Positions 8,486 to 17,424 of a stretch of 64,000 bases of DNA are shown here, one piece after another (positions within the stretch are counted from its first letter, which is position 1; each line of letters opens with the position of its first letter). The position numbers were made by a program, and so were the translations under genes. The notes below the pieces were generated by a model. That model was not told where the DNA came from. It saw nothing but the letters and a program-made list of their open reading frames with translations, and searched no databases. The stretch is from Frondihabitans australicus (lineage in GTDB: Bacteria > Actinomycetota > Actinomycetes > Actinomycetales > Microbacteriaceae). Location: NCBI RefSeq assembly GCF_003634555.1, contig NZ_RBKS01000001.1, positions 2,418,001 to 2,482,000 of the forward strand. Reading direction: 5' to 3'.

Positions 8486-9300
8486 CGAGCACCCCCGGCG
8501 GTCGCGTCGGCCGACGCGTGGGCCAGCGTGAGCACCTCGTCGAGGATCAGCTCGACCGCGGCGGGGTCGTGGGCGAAGCGGCCGAGGAAGAGGCCCTTCA
8601 CGTCGCCGCCGAGGGCGGTCAGCAGCCCGGGCTTGGCGCTGCCGCCGTAGATCACCCGGCTGCCGTCGCGACCGGCGAACCCGGCGACGACGGACTCCAG
8701 CTGCGCGACGACCTGCGCGATGTATTCGGGGCTCGCAGGTTCGGGGGCTCCGATCGCCCACTGCGGCTCGTACGCGACCACGATCGGCCCGGTGAGCCCT
8801 GCCTCGTCGGAGTCGGCGAGCGCCGCGCGCAGCTGCGACTCGACCTCGAGGGCCGCGATCGCGGCCGGGGCCTCGGTCTCCTCGCCGACGCAGAGCAGCG
8901 GCGTGAGGCCGTTGCGCAGCGCGGCGGCGGTCTTGGCGGCGATGACGGCGTCGTCCTCGTGGAAGAGGGCGCGCCGTTCGGCGTGGCCGACCTCGGCGAG
9001 CGTGCAGCCGATCTCGGCGAGCTCGACGCCGGAGACCTCGCCGGTGAACGCGCCGGAGTCGGCGGTGGCGAGATCCTGCGCCCCGAGCCTCACGGGAGCG
9101 CCGGCGAGGGCCTCGCGCACGGGCACGAGGGAGGGGAACGTGGGCACGACGAAGAGCTCGACGAGCCCCTCGGCGACCGCCGGGTGGCGACGGGCAATGT
9201 CGCCGATGGCGGCGGCCCACTCCACGGTGCGGGCGTGCCCGAAGTACATCTTGAGGCTCACCCCCACCATGTAGGGGGCTGCCGCCGGGCCGGTCAGCAC
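8482..9300 (-). CDS. triosephosphate-isomerase-like L-erythrulose-1-phosphate isomerase candidate
   Basis: A 272-residue TIM homologue. Active-site motifs are conserved: lysine in SLKMY (Lys17), VGHAERR with the electrophilic His, [10 protein letters not shown] with the catalytic Glu, and YGGSAKP phosphate loop. The usual N-terminal Asn of NWKMN is replaced by Ser, hinting at an altered substrate. Beside a RpiB-like protein and a Dha-type kinase this matches the EryH/LerI type enzymes that convert L-erythrulose-1-phosphate to D-erythrulose-4-phosphate. GTG 9300 is preferred to ATG 9270 because the first strand needs residues before GVSLKM; it overlaps the end of the RpiB-like gene by 7 bp. 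Confidence 0.7.
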   Translation of the reverse strand: MLTGPAAAPYMVGVSLKMYFGHARTVEWAAAIGDIARRHPAVAEGLVELFVVPTFPSLVPVREALAGAPVRLGAQDLATADSGAFTGEVSGVELAEIGCTLAEVGHAERRALFHEDDAVIAAKTAAALRNGLTPLLCVGEETEAPAAIAALEVESQLRAALADSDEAGLTGPIVVAYEPQWAIGAPEPASPEYIAQVVAQLESVVAGFAGRDGSRVIYGGSAKPGLLTALGGDVKGLFLGRFAHDPAAVELILDEVLTLAHASADATAGGAR

Positions 9301-9794
9301 GCGGCGCCCGTGACCGTCACGCCCTCGGGGGCGTGCGACTGCTCGTAGTCGGTGAGCACCTGGACCTTCTCGGCCGAGGCGCTCGACTCGTCGAAGCGGT
9401 AGGTGAGCCACTCGCGCACGTTGCGGCGCGCCAGCTCGATGCCGACGACGCGCTGGCCCATGCACAGGATCTGCACGTTGTTCGACAGGATCGACCGCTC
9501 GACCGAGAACGAGTCGTGCGCGGTGACGGCGCGGATGCCGGGCACCTTGTTGGCGCTCATGGCGACGCCGAGGCCGGTGCCGCAGATGAGGATCGCACGG
9601 TCGGCGTCGCCGCGGGCGATGATCTCGGCGGCGGCGATCGCGACCGACGGGTACGGGGTGTGGGAGTCGGCGTCGACGCCGACGTCGATCACGGAAGCGA
9701 CGCCCTCGTTCTTCTCGAGGTCGCCCTTGATGATCTCCTTGTAGTCGAAGCCGGCGTCGTCGGCGCCGATGACGAGTCGAAGCTGATCGGTCAT
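9294..9794 (-). CDS. RpiB/LacAB-like D-erythrulose-4-phosphate isomerase candidate
   Basis: A 166-residue RpiB-family isomerase. The N-terminal loop reads [10 protein letters not shown] where ribose-5-phosphate isomerase B has GSDHAGF, so a His is replaced by Asp. The catalytic Cys of CGTG is present (Cys71), and [14 protein letters not shown] and [14 protein letters not shown] follow the family pattern. In erythritol and apionate pathways such proteins (EryI/DerI) interconvert D-erythrulose-4-phosphate and D-erythrose-4-phosphate, entering the pentose phosphate pathway. A strong site GAAGGAG precedes the ATG. Third gene of the leftward operon, 24 bp after the kinase. Confidence 0.75.
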   Translation of the reverse strand: MTDQLRLVIGADDAGFDYKEIIKGDLEKNEGVASVIDVGVDADSHTPYPSVAIAAAEIIARGDADRAILICGTGLGVAMSANKVPGIRAVTAHDSFSVERSILSNNVQILCMGQRVVGIELARRNVREWLTYRFDESSASAEKVQVLTDYEQSHAPEGVTVTGAAC

Positions 9795-9818
9795 GATGCT
9801 CTCCTTCTGTCTGGTTTG

Positions 9819-11546
9819 TTACGAGCGGGCGTCGGCGAGGACGCCTGCGATGGTCTGGGTGATGAGGGCGAGCGAGACGGCGCCCGCGTCGGGCGTGCCG
9901 AGGCTCTTCTCGGCGTGCGGGCGGGCGCGGCCCATCTTCGGCAGGAGGTCCTTGGTCGCGTCCGCGGCGGCGGTCGCCACGTCGGCGGCGGCCTTCCAGG
10001 CGTCGACGAGGGTGTCTCCGGCGTCGATGCGCTCGGTGAGGGTGTCGCTGAACGGCACGAGCACGTCGACCATGGTCTTGTCGCCGACCGTGGCGCCGAA
10101 GTCGAGGATCTCGGACTTCGCGCTCGCGACACCTTCGGCGATGCGGTGCCGCGACGCGGGCTCGGTGTCGGTGAGTGCCGCTCCGACGGCGGCGAGGGCC
10201 GAGCCCCAGAGGGCGCCCGAGGTGCCGCCGGCCCGGTCGGACCACGCGTCGCCGGCGAGGTTCAGCACCGTCTCGGCTCCTGCGCCCTTGCCCGACGCGT
10301 CGCGGGCGGCGTCGACGGCGGCGTGGACTCCGCGCTGCATGCCGATGCCGTGGTCGCCGTCGCCGGCGACCGCGTCGATGCGGCCGAGCTCGTCGGCGTT
10401 CTCGTCGATGGTGCCCTTGATCGCTTCCAGGGCGGTCACGACGAGCGCGGCAGCCTCCCGCGATTCGGGCGAGGAGTCAGGGATGGCGGCGGCGAAGTCG
10501 TCCTCGTCGTGGATGTCCGCTGCTCCTGCGACCTCGGCGACCGCGCCCTTCTTGTAGGCGGGAGCGTCGCACGGAGCCGACCAGAAGCCCTCGAGCTCGT
10601 CGTCGAGCCAGAACAGCGTCAGCGAGGCGCCGGCCATGTCGAAGCTCGTGACGAGCTCGCCGACCTCGGGCTCGACGATCTCGATGCCCTTCTCGGTGAG
10701 CAGCTGGTCGATCTTCGCGTAGACGACGAAGAGCTCTTCGTACTTCACCGAGCCGAGACCGTTCAGGATCACGGCCACCCGCTGCCCGGCCGCCTGCTCG
10801 ACCCCGTCGGGCAACTCGGCCAGCAGGGTGTCGACGAACAGCTCGGCGAGGCCGTTCGCGGTCGGGATGTCGGTCTCGGAGATGCCGGGCTCGCCGTGGA
10901 TTCCGAGGCCCACGGCCATGCGGCCCTCCGGCACGGTGAACAGCGGCTCGTCGGCACCGGGCAGCGAGCAGCCGGTGAAGGCGACCCCGAACGACCGGGT
11001 GCGCTCGTTGGCCTTCTGCGCGACCGCGACCACCTGGTCGAGGTCGTAGCCGGCGTCGGACGCCGCGCTCGCCACCTTGAAGACGGTGAGGTCGCCGGCG
11101 ATGCCGCGACGCTTGTGCTTCTCGTCTTTCGAGGCACTGGCGACGTCGTCGGTGATCGTGACGGTCTGCGTCGGGATGCCCTCGGCGCGCAGCTTCTCCT
11201 GTGCGCGGTCGAAGTTCAGCACGTCGCCGGCGTAGTTGCCGTAGCTCAGCAGCACGCCGCCGCCGTTGTTCGCCGACTTCGACACCGAGCGCACCTGCTG
11301 CCAGGACGGAGACGCGAAGAGGTTGCCGAGGGCGGCGCCGTGGGCGAGGCCCTGGCCGACGAGGCCGCCGAACGCCGGGTAGTGGCCCGAGCCGCCGCCG
11401 ATGACGACTGCCACCGATCCTGGTGTCGAAGCGGTCGACCGCACCACCCCGCCGTGGACCTTGCGGACCCAGCGCTTGTTGGCGGCGACGAATCCGTCGG
11501 TCGCCTCGTCGGCGAAGTCGGTGGGCTCGTTGTAGAGACGAGTCAT
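9819..11546 (-). CDS. lerK: fused DhaK-DhaL ketose kinase, L-erythrulose kinase candidate
   Basis: A 575-residue single-chain dihydroxyacetone-type kinase. The DhaK domain spans about 1-330 with IGGGSGHYP (49-57) and the substrate-binding His in GLGIHGEPG (His217). A linker at about 335-360 leads to a DhaL domain with the Mg-ATP aspartates in AGDGDHGIG (about 394-401). Family enzymes phosphorylate dihydroxyacetone or four-carbon ketoses. The two following isomerases accept erythrulose phosphates in known pathways, so ATP-dependent L-erythrulose 1-phosphorylation is the best reading. GGGAG lies before the ATG, which overlaps the MFS stop as ATGA. Confidence 0.8.
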   Translation of the reverse strand: MTRLYNEPTDFADEATDGFVAANKRWVRKVHGGVVRSTASTPGSVAVVIGGGSGHYPAFGGLVGQGLAHGAALGNLFASPSWQQVRSVSKSANNGGGVLLSYGNYAGDVLNFDRAQEKLRAEGIPTQTVTITDDVASASKDEKHKRRGIAGDLTVFKVASAASDAGYDLDQVVAVAQKANERTRSFGVAFTGCSLPGADEPLFTVPEGRMAVGLGIHGEPGISETDIPTANGLAELFVDTLLAELPDGVEQAAGQRVAVILNGLGSVKYEELFVVYAKIDQLLTEKGIEIVEPEVGELVTSFDMAGASLTLFWLDDELEGFWSAPCDAPAYKKGAVAEVAGAADIHDEDDFAAAIPDSSPESREAAALVVTALEAIKGTIDENADELGRIDAVAGDGDHGIGMQRGVHAAVDAARDASGKGAGAETVLNLAGDAWSDRAGGTSGALWGSALAAVGAALTDTEPASRHRIAEGVASAKSEILDFGATVGDKTMVDVLVPFSDTLTERIDAGDTLVDAWKAAADVATAAADATKDLLPKMGRARPHAEKSLGTPDAGAVSLALITQTIAGVLADARS

Positions 11547-12979
11547 GAAACGCTCCCTTGCGCGGTCGGGGTGGATGCGCTGAAGTGCGCTGATCCAGTC
11601 TGCGCGCGCCCGGGCAGCGGTGCCGCCACCGTGTCGGACGTCGGCACGCCGCGGCGGCGCCTCTGGCCCAGCAGGAGCGTGAGCACGGCCGAGACGATCA
11701 TGAAGAAGCCGACGATGAACATCGCGGGCTTGTAGCTGCCGCCCGAGGCGTCGGTGACAGCGCCCGTGATGTACGGCGCGAGGAAGCCGGCGAGGTTGCC
11801 CATCGTGTTGATGAGGGCGACGCCCGCGGCCGCGGCGGTGCCGGTGAGGAACTGCGTGGGCAGGGTCCAGAAGTTCGGCAGGGCGGCGAAGATCGCCATG
11901 GCCGTCACGGCGATGACCGCGATGGTCGCGGCGGGCGACTGCATGTAGAGCGCGACCGGGATGCTGATGCCGCCGACGACGGCCGGGATCGCGATGTGCC
12001 AGGTCTTGAGGCCGTTCTTCGTGGCGTTCTGCGACCAGAACCAGAGCACGATGGCGGCCGGCACGTACGGGATGGCCGTGATGAGGCCCTTCTCGAACAG
12101 GCCGAAGGTCGTGCCGAACTGGGTCTGGAAGCCGTCGATGATCGTCGGCAGGAAGAACGCCAGCGCGTACAGGCCGTAGATGAAGCCGAAGTAGATGAAG
12201 GCGAGCATCCACACGCGGCCGCTCTTCATCACGCGGCCGAGGCCGACGCCGTGGCCGCCGATGCCGGCCTCGCTCGTCTCGGTGCCGACCTTCTCGGCCT
12301 CGAGCTCGTTCTCGAGCCACTGCTGCTCGTCGGCGGTGAGCCACTTCGCGAGCGACGGGCGGTCCTTGAGGTAGAACCAGGCGACGGCGCCGACGATGAT
12401 CGCCGGGATCGCGGTGCAGAGGAACATGAAGCGCCAGCCCTCGAGGCCGAAGACGCCGTGGTTCTGCAGGAGCAGGCCGGCCAGCGGAGCGCCGATGACG
12501 CTCGTGAGCGGCTGGGCCAGGTAGAACAGCGCCAGGATCTTCGAGCGGTGACGAGCCGGCACCCAGAGGCTGAGGAAGAGGATGGCGCCGGGGAAGAAGC
12601 CCGCCTCGGCCACGCCGAGGAGGAAGCGCAGCCCGGTGAGCTGCCAGAAGTTCTGCGCGAACGTGAAGAAGAACGCGACGAGGCCCCAGCTCACCATGAT
12701 GCGGGCGAGCCAGCGGCGGGCGCCGACCCGGGCGAGGGCGAGGTTCGACGGCACCTCGAGGAGGATGTAGCCGATGAAGAAGACGCCCGAGGCGAAGCCG
12801 TACTGAGCGGCGGTGAGGCCGAGGTCGCTCTCCATGCCGTTGGGGGCGGCGAAGCCGATCGCGGTGCGGTCGAGGTAGTTGATGAAGAACATCAGCGCCA
12901 CGAAGGGCACGAGCCGGATCGAGATCTTGCGGATCGCGGACCTCTCGACGGGGCTGTGGGTGCGGGCGGGGGTGTCCAC
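11543..12979 (-). CDS. MFS transporter, anion:cation symporter (acid sugar) type
   Basis: A 478-residue, twelve-helix transporter of the ACS branch of the major facilitator superfamily: first helix with FFINYLDRTAIGFA and the following LLEVPSNLALARVGARRWLARI are characteristic of galactonate, glucarate and tartrate importers. As first gene of the leftward catabolic operon it likely imports a sugar acid, consistent with D-apionate. The GTG at 12979 has AGGAG six bases upstream. Promoter and operator lie immediately upstream at 13020-13057. The C-terminus ends in the ATGA shared with the kinase. Confidence 0.85.
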   Translation of the reverse strand: MDTPARTHSPVERSAIRKISIRLVPFVALMFFINYLDRTAIGFAAPNGMESDLGLTAAQYGFASGVFFIGYILLEVPSNLALARVGARRWLARIMVSWGLVAFFFTFAQNFWQLTGLRFLLGVAEAGFFPGAILFLSLWVPARHRSKILALFYLAQPLTSVIGAPLAGLLLQNHGVFGLEGWRFMFLCTAIPAIIVGAVAWFYLKDRPSLAKWLTADEQQWLENELEAEKVGTETSEAGIGGHGVGLGRVMKSGRVWMLAFIYFGFIYGLYALAFFLPTIIDGFQTQFGTTFGLFEKGLITAIPYVPAAIVLWFWSQNATKNGLKTWHIAIPAVVGGISIPVALYMQSPAATIAVIAVTAMAIFAALPNFWTLPTQFLTGTAAAAGVALINTMGNLAGFLAPYITGAVTDASGGSYKPAMFIVGFFMIVSAVLTLLLGQRRRRGVPTSDTVAAPLPGRAQTGSAHFSASTPTAQGSVS

Positions 12980-13019
12980 ATCGACTCCTGTTCTTCAACG
13001 ACTCTGTCGGACTTCGTCT

Positions 13020-13060
13020 ATTTTGCGGCGTTTCCGATCAGTTGTCAACCGGTTGACCAA
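13020..13060 (-). promoter_or_regulatory. promoter with GntR-type operator for the leftward catabolic operon
   Basis: GTCAACCGGTTGAC (13044-13057) is a perfect 14-bp dyad followed by CAAT. On the minus strand it contains TTGACA (13048-13043), which with a 17-bp spacer faces CAAAAT (13025-13020), a good -35/-10 pair reading into the MFS gene. The operator therefore covers the -35 and should repress. Confidence 0.72.
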
Positions 13061-13094
13061 TTAGCTCCGACGCTCGATTCCTGAGGATTACACA

Positions 13095-13106
13095 CGAACC
13101 GGTTCG
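13095..13106. promoter_or_regulatory. 12-bp palindrome CGAACCGGTTCG in the divergent promoter region
   Basis: A perfect dyad between the two GGTTGACC-type sites of the MFS/GntR intergenic region. It shares the ACCGGT core with the other operators and may be an auxiliary, weaker site. No direct support for binding. Confidence 0.35.
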
Positions 13107-13120
13107 CCACCTCTCGCATG

Positions 13121-13143
13121 ATTGGTTGACCAATTGCTACGAT
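13121..13143 (+). promoter_or_regulatory. GntR autoregulatory operator and -10
   Basis: ATTGGTTGACCAAT (13121-13134) has 6-bp inverted arms around TG and shares GGTTGACC with three other sites in the regulon, matching the GT-N-AC pattern of FadR-type operators. TACGAT (13138-13143) is a plausible -10; transcription would begin at about the GTG at 13150, so repression by occlusion and a leaderless mRNA are likely. Confidence 0.65.
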
Positions 13144-13149
13144 TCATCC

Positions 13150-13893
13150 GTGCCTGCGTACCCCGAAGACGACCCCGCGACGCTGCGACTCGAGCTCGAG
13201 ACGGTTCCGCGCGGCACCGCCGTGTCCGAGGTCGTGAAGCAGCTCATCTCGCTCCTCACCACCGGCGAGCTCACCCCCGGCTCCCGTCTCCCTCCCGAGC
13301 GGCAGCTGGCCGAAGAGCTCGGCGTCGGCCGGTCGGCCGTGCGCGAGGCGCTGGCGGCCCTCGAGATCCTCGGCATCGTGAGCGTGCGCCCGGGGTCGGG
13401 CACGTACCTGCGCGACTCGACCTCCGAGCTCCTGCCCACCACCCTGAGCTGGGGCCTCATGCTCTCGGCGTCGCGCACGCGCGAGCTGATCGAGGTCCGT
13501 GGCGCGCTCGAGATCCAGGCGGCGGCGTTCGCGGCGACGCGGGCGACCGACGACGACATCGCGAAGCTCGGCTCGTACATCTCGACGATGAAAGAGGCCA
13601 TGGCGAGCCTCGACCTTCCGCGCTTCGTCGACGCCGACGTGAGGTTCCACCTCGTCATCGCGACGAGCGCCGACAACGTGGTGCTCCGCGACCTCCTGCA
13701 GAGCATCCGGTCGCTGCTGCGCCTCTGGGTTGAGCGCGGCCTCAGCGACAAAGACCAGGGCGACGCCGCGCTGCGTGAGCACATCGCCATCTACGAGGCC
13801 ATCGCCCGACGCGACGAGGCCGCCGCCGAGGCTGCGATGAGGCAGCACATGGCGACGGCCGGCGCGCGGGTGGCGAGTCTCGACCTGCCCTAG
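13150..13893 (+). CDS. GntR regulator, FadR subfamily, of the apionate-type regulon
   Basis: A 247-residue repressor: winged helix-turn-helix (residues about 20-85, LPPERQLAEELGVGRSAVRE and RPGSGTYLRD) and an all-helical FCD ligand domain with FVDADVRFHLVIA and a C-terminal AMRQHMATA, whose His/Asp residues usually bind a metal and an acid ligand. GTG 13150 is chosen because an upstream in-frame TTG lies inside the operator. Four GGTTGACC dyads in this region are its likely sites. The stop TAG overlaps, tail to tail, the stop of the permease gene on the other strand (13890-13893). Confidence 0.9.
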   Translation: MPAYPEDDPATLRLELETVPRGTAVSEVVKQLISLLTTGELTPGSRLPPERQLAEELGVGRSAVREALAALEILGIVSVRPGSGTYLRDSTSELLPTTLSWGLMLSASRTRELIEVRGALEIQAAAFAATRATDDDIAKLGSYISTMKEAMASLDLPRFVDADVRFHLVIATSADNVVLRDLLQSIRSLLRLWVERGLSDKDQGDAALREHIAIYEAIARRDEAAAEAAMRQHMATAGARVASLDLP

Positions 13894-14909
13894 GGGGTCG
13901 CAGGAGCAGCGGGAGCGACCGGCGTCCCCGCCGTCTCCTCCGCACCCCGAACCTCGACCGGCGGCAGCGGCACGCTCTTGCGCTTCCGCACCGCTCCTCC
14001 CGCGAGGAACAGCACCGCGAGCACGAGCGCGCCCTTGAGCACGTTCTGGCCGGCGAGGCTCCAGCCGATGAGGTTGAGGAACGAGTCGAGCAGGATGAAG
14101 AACAGCGCGCCGCCCCAGACGCCCGCCGACACCGCGCGGCCACCCGAGATGAGCGTGCCGCCGACGACGACCACGGCGATCGAGTCGAGCAGGTACACGG
14201 TGCCGAGGTCGGCCGTCGGCGCGACGTACGTCGCCAGAAGCGACCCGGACACACCGGCCAGGACGCCCGACACGAGGTAGGTGCCCGCGGTCACCCAGGT
14301 CGCCTTGATGCCGGCGAACTCGGCGGCGCGGCGGTTCTGGCCGACGGCGATGAGCGAGCGGCCGAGCACCGTGCGGCGCAGCGCCAGCACCACCAGGACG
14401 GTGAAGGCCGCCGTGATGATGGCGATCCACGGGATTCCGACGACGTCGGCGTTCAGGAACGAGCGCAGCGACGTGTTCGGGTTGGCCGTGAAGCCGTTCG
14501 CCAGCGTCAGTGTGAACGACGAGGCGATGAGGCCGGAGGCGAGGGTGGCGACGATCGGCGGGATCTTCACCACGACGATGGCGAACACGCTGATCATCGC
14601 GATGCCGAGGCCGCAGCCGGCGCCCGTGAGGATGCCGAGCGCCACCGATCCGGTGCTCTGCGTCACACCCACCGACGTGAAGCCGGAGAGCGAGATGATG
14701 TTGCCGACCGACACGTCGATGTTGCCGGGCCCGGCCGAGATGACGAGCATCTGGCCGACGCCGACGAGCACGAGGTACGGCGCGAGGGCCAGCGCGAGCG
14801 AGATCGTGCCGAGGCCGAACGAGTGCGTGGCGATGAAGATGCCCGCCAGGACGACGATCGCGAAGAGGAACGACCAGGTGTACGCGGGGATCTGGCGTGC
14901 GGGCTTCAT
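13890..14909 (-). CDS. sugar ABC transporter permease (RbsC type), second subunit
   Basis: A 339-residue inner-membrane protein with about nine to ten hydrophobic segments. The BPD_transp_2 signature is seen in QMLVISAGPGNIDVSVGNI (near 60) and in the cytoplasmic loop VGQNRRAAEFAGIK (near 200) that contacts the ATPase. Last gene of the importer operon SBP-ATPase-permease-permease; its ATG overlaps the previous stop (ATGA). The RbsC-like family takes up monosaccharides and some sugar acids. The C-terminal 30 residues are Pro/Ala rich. Confidence 0.9.
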   Translation of the reverse strand: MKPARQIPAYTWSFLFAIVVLAGIFIATHSFGLGTISLALALAPYLVLVGVGQMLVISAGPGNIDVSVGNIISLSGFTSVGVTQSTGSVALGILTGAGCGLGIAMISVFAIVVVKIPPIVATLASGLIASSFTLTLANGFTANPNTSLRSFLNADVVGIPWIAIITAAFTVLVVLALRRTVLGRSLIAVGQNRRAAEFAGIKATWVTAGTYLVSGVLAGVSGSLLATYVAPTADLGTVYLLDSIAVVVVGGTLISGGRAVSAGVWGGALFFILLDSFLNLIGWSLAGQNVLKGALVLAVLFLAGGAVRKRKSVPLPPVEVRGAEETAGTPVAPAAPATP

Positions 14910-15910
14910 TTGAGCACCTTCTCGACGGCGAGGCGGCCGGCGAGGGCCGCGATGACGATTCCGCCCTGGATGGCGGGCTGGATGTTGCTGGAGAGGTCGA
15001 GCAGGCTGAGCAGGACGCTCACGAGCCCGAGGGTGAGGGCGCCGAACATGCAGCCCCAGGCGACCGCGCGGCCGCCGGTGAAGGCTCCGCCGCCGAGGAT
15101 CACCGCGGCGACCGACACGAGCGTGTAGCTGTTGGCGCTGGTGGCGTCGCCGCCGCCGATCTGCGACGAGAGCAGCAGGCCCGAGACCACGCCGAGGACG
15201 CCGACGAAGAGGTAGGCGATGACGCGGGTGCGCAGCGGCGAGATGCCGGAGCGGCCGAGGGCGAGCGGGTTGCTGCCGAGGGCGCGGATCGAGGCGCCGA
15301 GGGTCGAGCGGCGCATGACGATCCAGACCACGGCGGTGATGATCACGATCGGGATCACCGGCACCGGGAACGAGTTCGGAGTCCACGCGGCGAAGTCGAG
15401 CAGCCACTTCGGGGCGTCGCCGCCCGGGGTGGGCAGCACGAACAGTCCGATGCCGTACCAGATGAACGAGGCGCCGAGGGTGGCGATGAGCGACGGGACC
15501 TTGCGCACGTGCACCAGCACGGCGAGCACTCCGTATCCTGCGACCAGGGCCGCCAGCACGAGGATCCCGAGGGCCGGCGACGACGAGAGGAACGTCGCGG
15601 CCACCGTCGTCACGGTGCCGATGAAGGCGCCGATGCCGAGGTCGATGTCGCCGACCGACATCATCACCATCTGCGCGAGCGCGGCGACGACGAGCGGGAC
15701 GATCGACGAGAGCACCAGGTTCAGGCCGGTGGCCGAGAACACGACGGGCTGCAGGATCCCGCAGACCACGATGATCGCGACGAGGGCGATGAACGTGACG
15801 CCGGCCGGGGCCTTGCGCTTGACGTCCTCGCGGTCGCCGACGAGTCGGCCGGTGAAACCGCCGCCGGGGCGGGGAGCGCGGCCCTGCGCGCTCGACGACA
15901 GGGTGGTCAT
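14906..15910 (-). CDS. sugar ABC transporter permease (RbsC type), first subunit
   Basis: A 334-residue permease with roughly ten membrane segments and the family signatures MVMMSVGDIDLGIGAF and RALGSNPLALGRSGI. It pairs with the neighbouring permease, so the channel is a heterodimer. ATGA overlaps at both ends indicate translational coupling with the ATPase and the second permease. Confidence 0.9.
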   Translation of the reverse strand: MTTLSSSAQGRAPRPGGGFTGRLVGDREDVKRKAPAGVTFIALVAIIVVCGILQPVVFSATGLNLVLSSIVPLVVAALAQMVMMSVGDIDLGIGAFIGTVTTVAATFLSSSPALGILVLAALVAGYGVLAVLVHVRKVPSLIATLGASFIWYGIGLFVLPTPGGDAPKWLLDFAAWTPNSFPVPVIPIVIITAVVWIVMRRSTLGASIRALGSNPLALGRSGISPLRTRVIAYLFVGVLGVVSGLLLSSQIGGGDATSANSYTLVSVAAVILGGGAFTGGRAVAWGCMFGALTLGLVSVLLSLLDLSSNIQPAIQGGIVIAALAGRLAVEKVLK

Positions 15911-17412
15911 GCTGCTGCCTCCTCGGAGACGTCGGTGAAGGACTCGGAGATGATGCGGTCCTCGGAGATCTGGTTGCCCTTGAGCTCGGCGGCGACGCGA
16001 CCGGCCCGGAGCACGTAGACGCGGTCGCAGTGCCGCATCTCGGCGTTCTCGCTGGAGTACCAGACGATGGTGCGGCCATTCGCCGCCTCGCGGCGGATGA
16101 GGGCGTAGAGGTCGGTCTTGGTGTGGACGTCGACGCCGCGGAACGGGTCGTCGAGCAGCACGATCTCGGCGCTCGACGCGAACGCGCGGGCGACGATGAC
16201 CTTCTGCTGGTTTCCGCCCGAGAGCCCGGTCATGAGCGCGTCGGCGCCGCCCTTGATGCGGAGCGCGTCGACCCACTGCGAGATGGTCTTCTCTTCGGCG
16301 GCGCGGTCGCGGAGGCCGAGGCGGCCGAGGGTGCGCATGGCCGTGACGCCGAGGTTCTCCCCCACCGTCCAGAGCGGCAGGATCCCGGACTTCTGGCGGT
16401 CGCCGGGCACGAACGCCCGCGAGGCGCTCACCGTGTCGTCGCGGCTGGAGCCCTTCCAGAGGCGCTGGAGGATCTCCTCCTGCCCCTGACCGGCGATGCC
16501 GGCGAGCCCGACGACCTCGCCCTCGCGCATGCGGATCTCGTACTTGTCGCCGGTGCGCGCCGTGCGGGCGGCGAGGGTCGCGACCACGTCGCCCTTGCCC
16601 TCCACCGGCAGGCCCATGGTGTCGTCGGTGACGGGCACAGGAGCAGCGAGAGAGCCGCCCATGGCCTCGAGCACCGCGCCCTCCGTCAGCCCCTCCACCG
16701 CGTGGGTCGAGGTGACGTGGCCGTCCTTGAGGACGACGACGCGGTCGACGGAGGCGAGGACCTCCTGGATCCGGTGCGAGATCAGGATCACCGAGATGCC
16801 GGTCGAGGCCACGCGGGCGACGTACTCGTAGAGCTTCGCGGTCGTGTCGCGGGTGAGCGACTCCGTGGGCTCGTCGAGGATCAGCAGGCGCAGGTCTTCG
16901 TCGAGGGTCGCGCGGGCGATCTCGACCATCTGGCGCTGGCCGAGCGGCAGGTCGGCGACCCACTGGTCGGCGCGGATGGTGTGTCCGGGGAAGATCTCGT
17001 CGAGGCGCGTGATGATCCTGCTGCCGGCCTGCTTGCGCCAGGCGGCCTTCGAGATGCCCGCACGCGCCGACACGAAGGCGTTCTCGCCCACGGTCAGCTC
17101 GTTGAAGAGGTTGGTCTCCTGGTACGCCATGCGGGCGCCGCGGAAGCCGTTCGCACCGGGCTTGGACTGGCCGTTGACCGTGACCGTGCCCTCGTCGACC
17201 GGCTCGAGGCCGGCCAGCATGCGCATGAGGGTCGACTTGCCGGCTCCGTTGTGGCCGACCACGCCGACGACCTCGCCGGTGGAGATCTCGAGATGGACGT
17301 CGTTGAGGGCCTTCGTCGGGCCGTACGTCTTGGAGGCGCCGGTAACGCGCACCACGGGGGCGGCTGCGCGGCCGTCCGGGGTGGACGCTGCGGCGTCTGT
17401 CGTCGTTGACAT
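15907..17412 (-). CDS. sugar ABC transporter ATP-binding protein (RbsA type, two domains)
   Basis: A 501-residue cytosolic ATPase with two ABC domains. The first has a full Walker A GHNGAGKST, signature region LPLGQRQMVEIARA and Walker B LLILDEPTESL. The second has the degenerate nucleotide loop GIAGQGQEE usual in RbsA, with LSGGNQQKVIVARA and VLLDDPFRGVD. It energises the two permeases downstream. AGGAG precedes the ATG, 12 bp after the binding-protein gene. Confidence 0.92.
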   Translation of the reverse strand: MSTTTDAAASTPDGRAAAPVVRVTGASKTYGPTKALNDVHLEISTGEVVGVVGHNGAGKSTLMRMLAGLEPVDEGTVTVNGQSKPGANGFRGARMAYQETNLFNELTVGENAFVSARAGISKAAWRKQAGSRIITRLDEIFPGHTIRADQWVADLPLGQRQMVEIARATLDEDLRLLILDEPTESLTRDTTAKLYEYVARVASTGISVILISHRIQEVLASVDRVVVLKDGHVTSTHAVEGLTEGAVLEAMGGSLAAPVPVTDDTMGLPVEGKGDVVATLAARTARTGDKYEIRMREGEVVGLAGIAGQGQEEILQRLWKGSSRDDTVSASRAFVPGDRQKSGILPLWTVGENLGVTAMRTLGRLGLRDRAAEEKTISQWVDALRIKGGADALMTGLSGGNQQKVIVARAFASSAEIVLLDDPFRGVDVHTKTDLYALIRREAANGRTIVWYSSENAEMRHCDRVYVLRAGRVAAELKGNQISEDRIISESFTDVSEEAAA

Positions 17413-17424
17413 GGGGAGTGTCTC

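Noticed and set aside
13126-13149. Upstream TTG start for the GntR gene
   Set aside because: It lies inside the operator and overlaps the -10; GTG 13150 fits the promoter geometry better.
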